Shown here piece after piece: positions 8,170 through 19,317 of a DNA stretch of 64,000 nucleotides. Location: contig NZ_NNBK01000011.1 in assembly GCF_002803075.1 (NCBI RefSeq), positions 349,468-413,467 of the forward strand. Direction: 5' to 3'. A program made the position numbers and the translations under genes. This DNA comes from Streptomyces sp. CB01373 (GTDB lineage Bacteria; Actinomycetota; Actinomycetes; Streptomycetales; Streptomycetaceae). Under the pieces are notes generated by a model that saw only the letters and a list, made by a program, of their open reading frames with translations, was not told the origin of the DNA and searched no databases. Positions within the stretch are counted from its first letter, which is position 1; every line of letters begins with the position of its first letter.

Positions 8170-8853
8170 ATGTACGAACTCACCGGCGTCACCAAGCACT
8201 ACACCCGGGGCAAGGAGGTCGTCCGTGCCCTCGACGAGGTCGACCTGACCATCGGCGACGGTGACCGGCTGGTCATCCAGGGCCCCACCGGCGGCGGCAA
8301 GTCGACGCTGCTGCAGATGCTGGGCGGCCTGGACCGGCCCACCTCCGGCCAGGTCGTCCTCGACGGCACCGACCTGGCGAAGCTGCCCGAGGCCCGGCTG
8401 ACCCGGGTGCGCAGCGAGAGCATCGGCTTCGTCTTCCAGTCCTTCAACCTGATCCCGACGCTGACCGCGCAGGAGAACGTCGAGACCGCCCTCGTCCCGC
8501 TCGGCATCAAGGCCGCCGCACGGCGCGAACGGGCCGCCGAGGCACTGGAGTCGGTCGGGCTCGGCGAGCGGCTCGGACACCTGCCGTCCGAGATGTCCGG
8601 CGGCCAGCAGCAGCGCGTCGCCATCGCCCGCGCCCTGGTCAAGCAGCCGAAGGTGCTGCTCGCCGACGAGCCCACCGGAAACCTCGACGAGTCCATGCGC
8701 GACGAGATCATGGACGTACTCGAACGCATGTGGAAGGAGCACGGGTTGACGTTCGTCATGGTCACCCACGACTCCGCCATCGCGAGGAAGGCCCCCCGGG
8801 TGGCGACCATCCGCAAGGGGCGCATCACCGTCAAGGAGAACGCGGGGGCCTGA
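8170..8853 (+). CDS. MacB/LolD-type ABC transporter ATP-binding protein
   Basis: This 227-residue ATPase has Walker A GPTGGGKST (about 37-45), the Q-loop FVFQSFN, the signature MSGGQQQRV, Walker B VLLADEPTGNLD and the H-loop VTHD. The length and motif spelling are those of the MacB/LolD branch, whose partner permeases have one large external domain, as the preceding gene does. The two genes lie 69 bp apart on the same strand and should form one transporter. The start ATG follows an AGGAGCTG ribosome binding site. Confidence 0.92.
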   Translation: MYELTGVTKHYTRGKEVVRALDEVDLTIGDGDRLVIQGPTGGGKSTLLQMLGGLDRPTSGQVVLDGTDLAKLPEARLTRVRSESIGFVFQSFNLIPTLTAQENVETALVPLGIKAAARRERAAEALESVGLGERLGHLPSEMSGGQQQRVAIARALVKQPKVLLADEPTGNLDESMRDEIMDVLERMWKEHGLTFVMVTHDSAIARKAPRVATIRKGRITVKENAGA

Positions 8854-9018
8854 ACAGGAGGGAAACGAGAGGAACCGACCGCACCCCGCCATTGAGCGCG
8901 TGATCACCCCCCGGCATACTTCCTCTTCCGGGGGGTGGGGGTGTAGCGCACTTGTGCGAGCCTTCCCCCGGTCGAGTGGACAGGGAATCCGCTCGACACT
9001 CCGTTTCCAGGGGGAGTT

Positions 9019-12324
<3,306 letters not shown>

Positions 12325-12363
12325 GACGGTGTCGAGGGCCCGTGAGGGCTCTTGACGGATGAG

Positions 12364-12396
12364 CGGCCCGCTGGAAGCACGGCTTCCGGCGGGCCG
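12364..12396 (+). terminator. Terminator after the subtilisin gene
   Basis: The 15-bp arms CGGCCCGCTGGAAGC (12364-12378) and GCTTCCGGCGGGCCG (12382-12396) contain one G-T pair and a 3-nt loop. They are followed by TTCC. Confidence 0.75.
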
Positions 12397-12522
12397 TTCC
12401 CGTGCTTGTGAGCAGCCTGCTCCTGCCGGGCGGATGTGCGGGACGGCTCTCGCTGGATAAAGTCGTCCTTTTACACCTGGTTGTGGGGACAACCAGAGCG
12501 CCTCGGGGAGGGCCTGCAGCAC

Positions 12523-12711
12523 ATGAGTCGTCGTTCCAATGGCTTGGTCGGTGTCTGGGCTGAGATGCAGAGGCAGCAGCAGCGCCAGACGGAGGCCGAG
12601 GCCCGACGGCGGCGACAGGAGGAGCAACAGGCACGTGCCCGTCAGCGGCGAGCGGCACAGAGCCACCGCGACTACCGGCAGGCGGAGGCCCGGCGCCGGA
12701 CTCACAGGTAG
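12523..12711 (+). pseudogene. 5' fragment (coiled coil) of the Mrr-TerD gene, separated by a frameshift
   Basis: An open frame of 62 codons begins MSRRSNGLVGVWAEMQ after a GGGGAG ribosome binding site. It encodes a highly charged Gln/Arg/Glu coiled coil (EAEARRRRQEEQQARARQRR) and stops at 12709-12711. In the frame of the downstream gene, codons from about 12699 onward read DSQVASLQGLLASG and then CRAPAFRASSLTRPEAIEPF up to the annotated start, with GC-rich third positions typical of real coding DNA. One additional base near 12699 would join the two frames. The simplest reading is that this is the true N terminus of the next gene, separated by a 1-nt deletion, a sequencing error or, less likely, programmed frameshifting. 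Confidence 0.6.
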
Positions 12712-12824
12712 CGTCCCTGCAAGGCCTTCTCGCCTCGGGATGCCGGGCCCCGGCCTTCAGGGCCTCCTCCCTCACGCGCCCCGAGGCAATCGAGCCCTTC
12801 GCCCCGGGCCCACTGGCTCAGCCC

Positions 12825-14570
12825 GTGCCCATGCCGAACGCCGAGCACTACCAGGCGCAGGGCGGGTGGACCGCCGGTCGCCGGGCGCAGGCGCAGGCCG
12901 AGGCCCGTGCGCGCTTCGAGCGGGACTGGCACGCGGCGCAGGCGGCGGAGGCGCGGCGGCAGCAGCAGCTGGCGTCGTACCAGCGGGAGTACCAGCGGTG
13001 GGCCGACGCCCAACTGGCCGACGTGCGGCGGCACAACGCGGGCATCGTGGAGCTGACCGAGGGAGTCCGCCGCCGCGATCCCGACGCGGTGGTCGAGTAC
13101 TTCTCCGCAGCTCTGTACGCGTCGACCGCGTGGCCGGAGGGCTTTCCCCGTCAGGTGGCGGCGGCCTACGACTCGGCGGCCGGACAGCTCGTGCTGGACT
13201 GGGAGATGCCCGCCTACGACGTCGTCCCCGAGGTCAAGTCCGTTCGGTACGTGTCCACGACGGACCAGGACAAGGAGACGCCCCGGCCGGTGACGCAGCG
13301 CAGGGCCCTCTACCGGGAGGTCCTGGCGCAGTGCGCGCTGCTCGTCCTGCACGAACTCTTCGCCGCGGACGAGCTGGGCGCCCTCGAATCCGTGACCCTG
13401 AACGGGTTCGTGGACGGGCACGACCCCACGACGGGCCGGCCGGGCCACATCCACCTGGCGACCGTCATGGCCCCGCGCGCCACGTTCCGCGACCTGCACC
13501 TGGCGCAGGTGGACGCCTGCAGCTGCCTGGCCGACGCACTGCACGGGCAGCTCTCGGCCCGCCCCGACCAGCTCGCCGCGGTGCGGCCGGGCCGCAGGCC
13601 GCAGGAGGTCGGGAACCGTGTCGTCACACACGGCGGCGACGAGGATCCCGACCTGTACGCGATGGATCCGATCGCCTTCGAGAACCTCGTCGCCGAACTC
13701 TTCCGGGCCATGGGGATGCAGGCGGTCACCACCCAACGCTCCAACGACGGCGGAGTGGACGTCGACGCGCTGGATCCGGCACCCATCCGCGGCGGCAAGA
13801 TCGTCGTGCAGGTCAAGCGCTACCGCAACACGGTGCCGCCCACCGCCGTGCGCGACTTGTACGGGACCGTGCAGGACGCGGGCGCCAACAAGGGCGTCCT
13901 CGTGACGACGTCGAAGTTCGGCCCCGGCTCGCACACCTTCGCCAACGGCAAGCCGCTGGAACTGATCCCGGGCACCGAACTCGTCGACCTGCTCCACCGC
14001 CACGGGCTGCGCGGGCGCCTGGGCGACGGTGCCCGTCCCTCCGCGGCGCAGCCGACGCCGGCGGCTCCCGACACCCGGCTGCCCGACGACCACAACGTCC
14101 TGGGCATGTCGTGGACCGGGAGCGTCGCCCTGGACGTGTGCGCCCTGGTCTGCCGTGGCAGCCGCGTCCTCAGCGACGACCACTTCGTCTTCTTCAACAA
14201 CCCGCGGACACCGGACGGCTCGGTACGCGCCCTGCCCGCCCACGCCCCCGACAAGGCCGCGATCTGCGTCTCCTTCGACGCGTTGCCGGGCGAGGCCGAC
14301 CGGCTCGTCCTCGTGGCCGCCGTCGACCCGGAGGCCAACCCGGACGCCGACCTCTCCGGCTTCACGGACGCGAGCATCCGCCTGCTCGACCCGAAACTGG
14401 CCGAGCTGGGACGACTGGAGGTGTCCGACGGCCGGCCCCGCGAAACCGCACTGGTACTCGGCTCCTTCCGCCGCAGGCCGAACGGCGACTGGGACTTCGT
14501 CCTCGGAGGCAAGGGCTACACGGGCGGCCTGGAGGAGCTGGTGCGGGACTTCGGCATCGAGGTGGAGTAG
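12825..14570 (+). CDS. Mrr-type restriction endonuclease fused to a TerD-like domain
   Basis: The 581 codons read from GTG 12825 or ATG 12831, although the true N terminus probably lies in the 5' fragment just upstream. The layout is an N-terminal Ala/Gln/Arg coiled coil (about 10-65), an uncharacterised middle, then a PD-(D/E)xK nuclease domain of the Mrr kind (about 280-390). That domain contains FENLVAELF, GGVDVDA with Asp312, and QVK331. The TerD-like calcium/stress domain is C-terminal (about 420-581, with FVFFNNP, KAAICVSFDALP and VAAVDPE). Mrr domains cut modified or foreign DNA, and TerD proteins belong to the tellurite/phage-resistance ter network. The fusion therefore points to DNA-targeting stress or phage defence. 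No methylase is nearby. Confidence 0.8.
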   Translation: MPMPNAEHYQAQGGWTAGRRAQAQAEARARFERDWHAAQAAEARRQQQLASYQREYQRWADAQLADVRRHNAGIVELTEGVRRRDPDAVVEYFSAALYASTAWPEGFPRQVAAAYDSAAGQLVLDWEMPAYDVVPEVKSVRYVSTTDQDKETPRPVTQRRALYREVLAQCALLVLHELFAADELGALESVTLNGFVDGHDPTTGRPGHIHLATVMAPRATFRDLHLAQVDACSCLADALHGQLSARPDQLAAVRPGRRPQEVGNRVVTHGGDEDPDLYAMDPIAFENLVAELFRAMGMQAVTTQRSNDGGVDVDALDPAPIRGGKIVVQVKRYRNTVPPTAVRDLYGTVQDAGANKGVLVTTSKFGPGSHTFANGKPLELIPGTELVDLLHRHGLRGRLGDGARPSAAQPTPAAPDTRLPDDHNVLGMSWTGSVALDVCALVCRGSRVLSDDHFVFFNNPRTPDGSVRALPAHAPDKAAICVSFDALPGEADRLVLVAAVDPEANPDADLSGFTDASIRLLDPKLAELGRLEVSDGRPRETALVLGSFRRRPNGDWDFVLGGKGYTGGLEELVRDFGIEVE

Positions 14571-14588
14571 ACGGGCGACCCCGCGATG

Positions 14589-14924
14589 TCACTCGGGGGC
14601 GAAGGCGAAGCTGAGCCACGGACTTGTCACGCTGGCGACCTGGTCGGACTGTCCGATGTCCAGGTAGTTGCTCTGCCCGCCCGCCGGCACCGTGCAGTCC
14701 GGTGCGGTGTACAGCACCAGATTGCTCTGTGTCTGGTTCTCGACGTGTGTCACGCCCTCGGGAAACCGATGACATCCGTGGATCGGCGGGTTGGAGAGGG
14801 TCTCCACGAGCCGGACACCGCTCCGCGCCACGACCTGACCGGACGCCTGGTCCTGGCACGCGGTGAGCGCGATGCCGAGCAACGCGATGCCGATGAGCGC
14901 GGCCGTCGACCGTGAAGAAGGCAT
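14589..14924 (-). CDS. Small lipoprotein of unknown function
   Basis: This 111-residue precursor has a classical lipoprotein signal (MPSSRSTAALIGIALLGIAL then lipobox LTAC). The mature part of about 80 residues contains two further cysteines (HGCHR and APDCTV) that could form a disulphide, and is rich in beta-forming segments. The ATG at 14924 is fixed by a perfect AGGAGG ribosome binding site 5 bp upstream. No catalytic motif is recognised. The gene converges with the Mrr-TerD gene. Confidence 0.65.
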   Translation of the reverse strand: MPSSRSTAALIGIALLGIALTACQDQASGQVVARSGVRLVETLSNPPIHGCHRFPEGVTHVENQTQSNLVLYTAPDCTVPAGGQSNYLDIGQSDQVASVTSPWLSFAFAPE

Positions 14925-15218
14925 CGAGCCTCCTGAAGTACGGGGAGCTGCGGCGGACGTCGTCCTCCCTTCACTATCCGCCAGACCCGACGGGCCCGCA
15001 TGGCGAGGACGCCGCCGCGGTCCGTGCCGGACCGAGCGCTCGGTGACGGCGACCGCCGCATCCCCCGGACCACCGGCTGCACGGGGCCACGGTTGATGCC
15101 TGCCCAGTACCACGGTTCGCTGCGGCGGATGGTGTGCACTCGCCGGTTCCGGCAGCGACCGGGTCCGCTGCCCGCCTGGGTAGGGCTGACCCCCTGTCGA
15201 AGACGCCGGTCCACCTCA

Positions 15219-15252
15219 GTGCACAGGCCCCTGTACACAGACGACTGTGTAC
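15219..15252. promoter_or_regulatory. Overlapping palindromic operators of the ArsR-like regulator
   Basis: GTACACAG-ACGA-CTGTGTAC (15233-15252) is a perfect palindrome ending 2 bp before the ATG. GTGCACAG-GCCC-CTGTACAC (15219-15238) overlaps it and differs at one arm position. Binding at either would block transcription and initiation, so autoregulation is likely. Confidence 0.6.
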
Positions 15253-15254
15253 GC

Positions 15255-15974
15255 ATGGCACAGGAACCCGGCACTCCCGGACCACATGCGCCCGCCGGGC
15301 AGGCCCCGGCGCTGCCGCCCGATCCGGTCGTACTCTCCGACCTCGCCACCCTGAAGGCACTCGCGCATCCGCGTCGGCAGCGCATGCTGCAGCACCTCAC
15401 AATGCAAGGCCCCGCGACCTCCGCGACGCTCGCTCGGGCGCTGGGGCTGAATACCGGCTCCACCAGCTACCACCTGCGGGAACTCGCGCGGCACGGCTTC
15501 GTGGAGGAGACGGCGAAGGCGCAGGGGACGAAGGAGGCGGGCGGGGCCACCGGCCGGGAGCGGTGGTGGCGGGCGATCCCGGGTGACCGGCGGTTCCCGC
15601 CGCGCAGCCGGCAGAGTCCTGAGATGCGGCTCGTCATGGACGAGCTCAACCACCACGCCTACGCGGCCGACCTGCAACTCTTCGAGCAGGTTCAGCAGGA
15701 CACGGCCGACGACGATCCCTGGGCGGACGCCTTCCCGTACTCGCGCGGCAGCATACGGCTGACGCTGCCCGAACTCCACGCCTTCTTCGAGGAGTACATC
15801 GCCCTGCTCAACCGCTACAAGCGTCCCGAGGCCGGCACCCCGTCCGGCGCACGCACCGTGGTCACCCGAATGCTCGCCTTCCCCGCACCCGCCGTCGACG
15901 GCCGCGGCGGCCGAGACCCCCGTGCCGCGCACACCACGAATCCGACCACGACGAAGAGGACCGAGCCCTCATGA
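15255..15974 (+). CDS. ArsR-like winged-helix transcriptional regulator
   Basis: This is a 239-residue DNA-binding protein. The winged helix spans about 30-110 (LKALAHPRRQRMLQHL, then the recognition-helix region TSATLARALGLNTGSTSYHL). It is followed by a helical C-terminal part with no metal-binding cysteines, so it is not a classical metal sensor. Such regulators usually control their neighbour. Its stop codon overlaps the start of the FtsX-type permease (ATGA), so the two are translationally coupled. Palindromic sites directly abut the start codon, which suggests autorepression of both genes. Longer upstream starts would place the operator inside the coding region and are rejected. Confidence 0.82.
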   Translation: MAQEPGTPGPHAPAGQAPALPPDPVVLSDLATLKALAHPRRQRMLQHLTMQGPATSATLARALGLNTGSTSYHLRELARHGFVEETAKAQGTKEAGGATGRERWWRAIPGDRRFPPRSRQSPEMRLVMDELNHHAYAADLQLFEQVQQDTADDDPWADAFPYSRGSIRLTLPELHAFFEEYIALLNRYKRPEAGTPSGARTVVTRMLAFPAPAVDGRGGRDPRAAHTTNPTTTKRTEPS

Positions 15975-18499
15975 TGCTGCGCTATGCCCTGAAGTCGGTC
16001 CGTGCCCGCAAGGCCGGATTCCTCGGTGCCTTCCTCGCTCTGATGTGCGCGGCGGCCCTGATCACCGCCTGCGGCACCCTCTTGGAGACGGGCCTGCGCG
16101 GGACTATCCGCACCGAGCGCTACGCCGCCACCCCCGTCGTGGTCTCGGCCGACCAGAGCGTCCACCAGACCACCGTCAAACACAAGAAGGGCAAGACCAA
16201 GATCAAGCACAAGGCGAAGCCCATCGCCGAGCGAGCCTGGCTTTCACAGAGTCTGGAAGGCACCCTCGCACACGCCACAGGCGTCGCCCGCGTCGTGCCC
16301 GAACTTACCTTCCTCGCGGAGCCGTCGGCACCGGGCGAGACGGGCGGCCGTACTGCCTACGGGCATGCCTGGGACTCCGCCGCCCTTACGCCCTACAGGC
16401 TGACCGCGGGCAACGCGCCCAAGGCCGCGACCGACCTCGTCGTCGACTCCTGGCTCGCCGGGCGGGCCCACCTGAAGGTCGGCGACCGGCTCACCGTCCA
16501 GTCGACGCAGGCACCGCGCAGCTACCGCATTTCCGGAATCGCCACGCCTCCTAAGGACGTACGGCACCAGACGTCGCTGTTCTTCTCCGCAGCGGAAGCA
16601 CGCAGGCTGGCCGCGCACCCCGGGAAGGTCACCGCCTTCGGCGTGCTCCCCGACCGGGGCACGGACACCGGACGGCTGCGCCAAGCCGTGGTGCAGGCGC
16701 TGCGCGGCACCAACGCGCAGGTCAGCAGCGGGGACGCCCGCGGGACCGCGGAGTTCCTGGACGCCGCCGCGGCCCGCACCAAGCTGGTCAGCATCGGTGG
16801 TGCGATGGGCGGCACCTCGCTGCTCGTGGCGGTGCTCGTGGTCGTCGGCACCTTCGCGTTGACCGTGCAGCAGCGGTACCGTGAACTCGCCCTGCTCCGC
16901 GCCATCGCCGCCGGCTCAGGACAGATCCGCAGTCTTCTGGGCCGTGAGGCGCTGATCGTCGGTGCGGTCGCCGGCATCGCAGGTGCCCTGCTCGGGCTGC
17001 CATTGGGCAGCTGGCTGCACAGCAGGTTCGTCGACGTGGGAGCTGTCCCGGCAACACTCCAGCACACCGTCAGCGTCTTCCCTGCGTTTGCCGGCGTCGC
17101 CGCGACTCTGGCCGGAGCCTGGGCCTCCGCCCGGGTCGCTTCCCGCCGGATCGCCCGGATCCGTCCGGCCGAGGCGCTCGCCGAGTCCCACACCGAGCCC
17201 GCGCGGCCTCCGTGGGGACGCGCCCTTGCCGGACTCCTGCTGCTGGCCGGCGGCACGGTCCTCGTCGTCCTGCTCGCCTCTCTGCACACCGAGCCCGCGT
17301 CGACACCCATTACTTTCTTGGCAGTTGTCGTCCTGTCCACCTCTGTCGCCCTGCTGGGGCCGCTCCTGGTGAAGGCGGCCACACTGCTCCTCGGCGGCCC
17401 GCTGCGACTGACCGGGCCGTGCAGCCGGCTGGCCACGGCCAACCTGCGCGGCAACGCCGCCCGTATGGCCTCCGTCGTCACCCCTCTCACCCTCCTCGTC
17501 GGCATGACCTGCACGGTCCTGTTCGTCCAGCCCACTCTCGGCAACGCCGCCCGCGCCCAGGCCCGCGAGGGCGTGCGCGCCGACTGGGTCGTCGTCTCGG
17601 CCGGACCGGGCGTCCCGGCCGAGACTGCACGGAAGTTCCGTGCGCACCACGACGTGGCCACCGAAGTGGTGCGTACGACGGTCCGGGTCGGCCTCGACAA
17701 GTACGCGGCGCAAGGCGTCACCCCCGTCGGGCTCACCCGCACCTGGGACCCGGGCGTCACCGCAGGCTCGCTCGACCGGCTCACCGACGGCACCGTGGCC
17801 GTGAGCGAACTGGCTGCCGGCCGGCTTCACCTGAAGCCCGGCAGCACCCTGAAGCTCACGCTCGGCGACGGCACGCCCGCCACGCTGACCGTTGCCGCCG
17901 TCTACACCAAGGGGCTCGGCTTCGGAGACCTCACCTTCACGCACGACCTGGTCGCACGCCACGTCGACAACCCCCTCGCCACCTCTGTCCTCGTCAGCAC
18001 GCCCCGTACGCAGACGCAGATGTCGACCGCGCTCCGTGATTTCCCCGGCGTCCGTGTCGTCTCCCCACAGACCGCCGACCACCTCCAGGCAAAGCAGCAG
18101 CAGGCGAACGCGGAGGTCAACTACCTCGCCATGGGACTGGTCCTGGCCTTCACCGCCATCGCCGTCGTCAACACGCTCACCATGTCGGTCTCCGAACGAG
18201 TCCGTGAGTTCGCACTGCTCCGACTCGCGGGGGCCACACGCCGACAGGTGCTGCGCATGCTGCGCATCGAGGCGCTGTCGGTGCTGCTCCTCGCCACCGT
18301 GCTCGGCAGCGGCATCGCCCTCGCGGTCCTGACCGCGTTCAGCGTCGGCATGACCGGCCGCGCTGCCCCGGCCGTCGCTCCGCTGCTGTACGTCGCCGTC
18401 GTGGCCGTCGCCGGACTCCTCGCCCTCGTCGCCACCGCCCTGCCAGGACGCGCGGCACTCCGGGTGCGCGCGGTGACGGTGGCCACCGCCAAGGAGTAG
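15971..18499 (+). CDS. Large FtsX-family ABC transporter permease
   Basis: This is an 842-residue membrane protein with the duplicated FtsX layout. It has an N-terminal helix (about 15-37), a large outer domain, a core of three to four helices at about 270-400, a central pair of helices (about 418-470), a second outer domain and a final helix set (about 715-835). Family signatures are RYRELALLRAIAAGSG and SERVREFALLRLAGATRRQ. These permeases work with a LolD-like ATPase, but none lies beside this gene, so it must borrow one or the pair has been broken. The start ATG overlaps the regulator stop by 4 bp. The cargo is unknown, and in this family includes peptides, antibiotics and lipids. Confidence 0.88.
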   Translation: MMLRYALKSVRARKAGFLGAFLALMCAAALITACGTLLETGLRGTIRTERYAATPVVVSADQSVHQTTVKHKKGKTKIKHKAKPIAERAWLSQSLEGTLAHATGVARVVPELTFLAEPSAPGETGGRTAYGHAWDSAALTPYRLTAGNAPKAATDLVVDSWLAGRAHLKVGDRLTVQSTQAPRSYRISGIATPPKDVRHQTSLFFSAAEARRLAAHPGKVTAFGVLPDRGTDTGRLRQAVVQALRGTNAQVSSGDARGTAEFLDAAAARTKLVSIGGAMGGTSLLVAVLVVVGTFALTVQQRYRELALLRAIAAGSGQIRSLLGREALIVGAVAGIAGALLGLPLGSWLHSRFVDVGAVPATLQHTVSVFPAFAGVAATLAGAWASARVASRRIARIRPAEALAESHTEPARPPWGRALAGLLLLAGGTVLVVLLASLHTEPASTPITFLAVVVLSTSVALLGPLLVKAATLLLGGPLRLTGPCSRLATANLRGNAARMASVVTPLTLLVGMTCTVLFVQPTLGNAARAQAREGVRADWVVVSAGPGVPAETARKFRAHHDVATEVVRTTVRVGLDKYAAQGVTPVGLTRTWDPGVTAGSLDRLTDGTVAVSELAAGRLHLKPGSTLKLTLGDGTPATLTVAAVYTKGLGFGDLTFTHDLVARHVDNPLATSVLVSTPRTQTQMSTALRDFPGVRVVSPQTADHLQAKQQQANAEVNYLAMGLVLAFTAIAVVNTLTMSVSERVREFALLRLAGATRRQVLRMLRIEALSVLLLATVLGSGIALAVLTAFSVGMTGRAAPAVAPLLYVAVVAVAGLLALVATALPGRAALRVRAVTVATAKE

Positions 18500-19317
18500 C
18501 GCCGGGAAGCTGACGGGCGGACACCGCACCCGCATGGTCAGCTTGCGTGTCAGAGAACTCCCCTGCGAGCGCGGTCGCTTCCCGTGGCCACGCTTGCTCC
18601 CGGCGAGTGGCATGCCCTCGCCCCCGGCGGTCGCCACCTGCTCGTGGCGTTCGACTGACCCCGCAGAGTCCGCCCTCTCACAACGCAGGGGATCTTCCGG
18701 TTCCGCTCGGGGAGCTGTCCGCTCTCCTCTTCAGGCGGCCAACTGGTCCACCCCGCGAGCCGACCCGGGCGTCGGCGAACCTTCCCAGGCAGGCCGGCGG
18801 GAGCATGGATGGCGTCTGTGAACGCGGTTTGATGACCCACGTCAAGCATCTTTCGTAGACCTTTCGTGACCGCCTGGCACTTTGAGATGGATACCTCAGT
18901 CACACAGAAGCCTGGAATGGCCCCTCAGGTGGGCCCCTTCCCGGTTAAGGAAGGGGCTCGTTGGTGTCTTGTGGTGTGTGAACCCTTGAACCTGATGCTA
19001 CGGAACTTGCGAAACCTCACAGACGAACCCTGAGCAACAGCTTTGTTCACGGGTTCAAAACGGCTCGCTTCGCTCACCGCGCGCGACCCGGCCCCCGGCC
19101 GGGACTGCGCTTCTGTCTCCGCCCCGCTCCAGCCCGGCCAGCGCCCGCACCGCGATCAGCCGCCTGAAGCCAGAGAAGAGGTACGTAACTGAGACGGTCG
19201 GCTCAGCCCAAAGTCGCTCCGCCAACCATCAAATGGGACATAAAGGGCAATGGCCGCAAGATGCAAATTTCGCTCTTTCGCCCTCCCTGATCTTCCGGCT
19301 AGGGCATACTCCCCGCT
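18500..19317. other. Gene-poor 818-bp stretch between core and accessory DNA
   Basis: I see no convincing gene here: the open frames lack streptomycete third-position bias and ribosome sites. A strong hairpin lies at 18933-18957 (GCCCCTTCC-CGGTTAA-GGAAGGGGC). The sequence from about 18970 is less GC-rich and contains several GAACCC/GGGTTC half-repeats (18978-19047). The stretch marks the change from chromosomal to acquired DNA composition and could contain an integration junction. No tRNA fragment is recognised. Confidence 0.5.
18933..18957 (+). terminator. Terminator-like hairpin
   Basis: The perfect 9-bp arms GCCCCTTCC and GGAAGGGGC enclose a 7-nt loop. A T-rich stretch follows only loosely (TCGTTGGTGTCTTG). 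Confidence 0.5.

Noticed and set aside
18534..18858. Two overlapping small open frames after the FtsX-type permease
   Set aside because: No third-position bias, no ribosome site and no recognisable feature.
19030..19060. Possible tRNA T-loop (GGGTTCAAAAC)
   Set aside because: No acceptor or anticodon arm can be formed around it. It is better explained by GGGTTC half-repeats.
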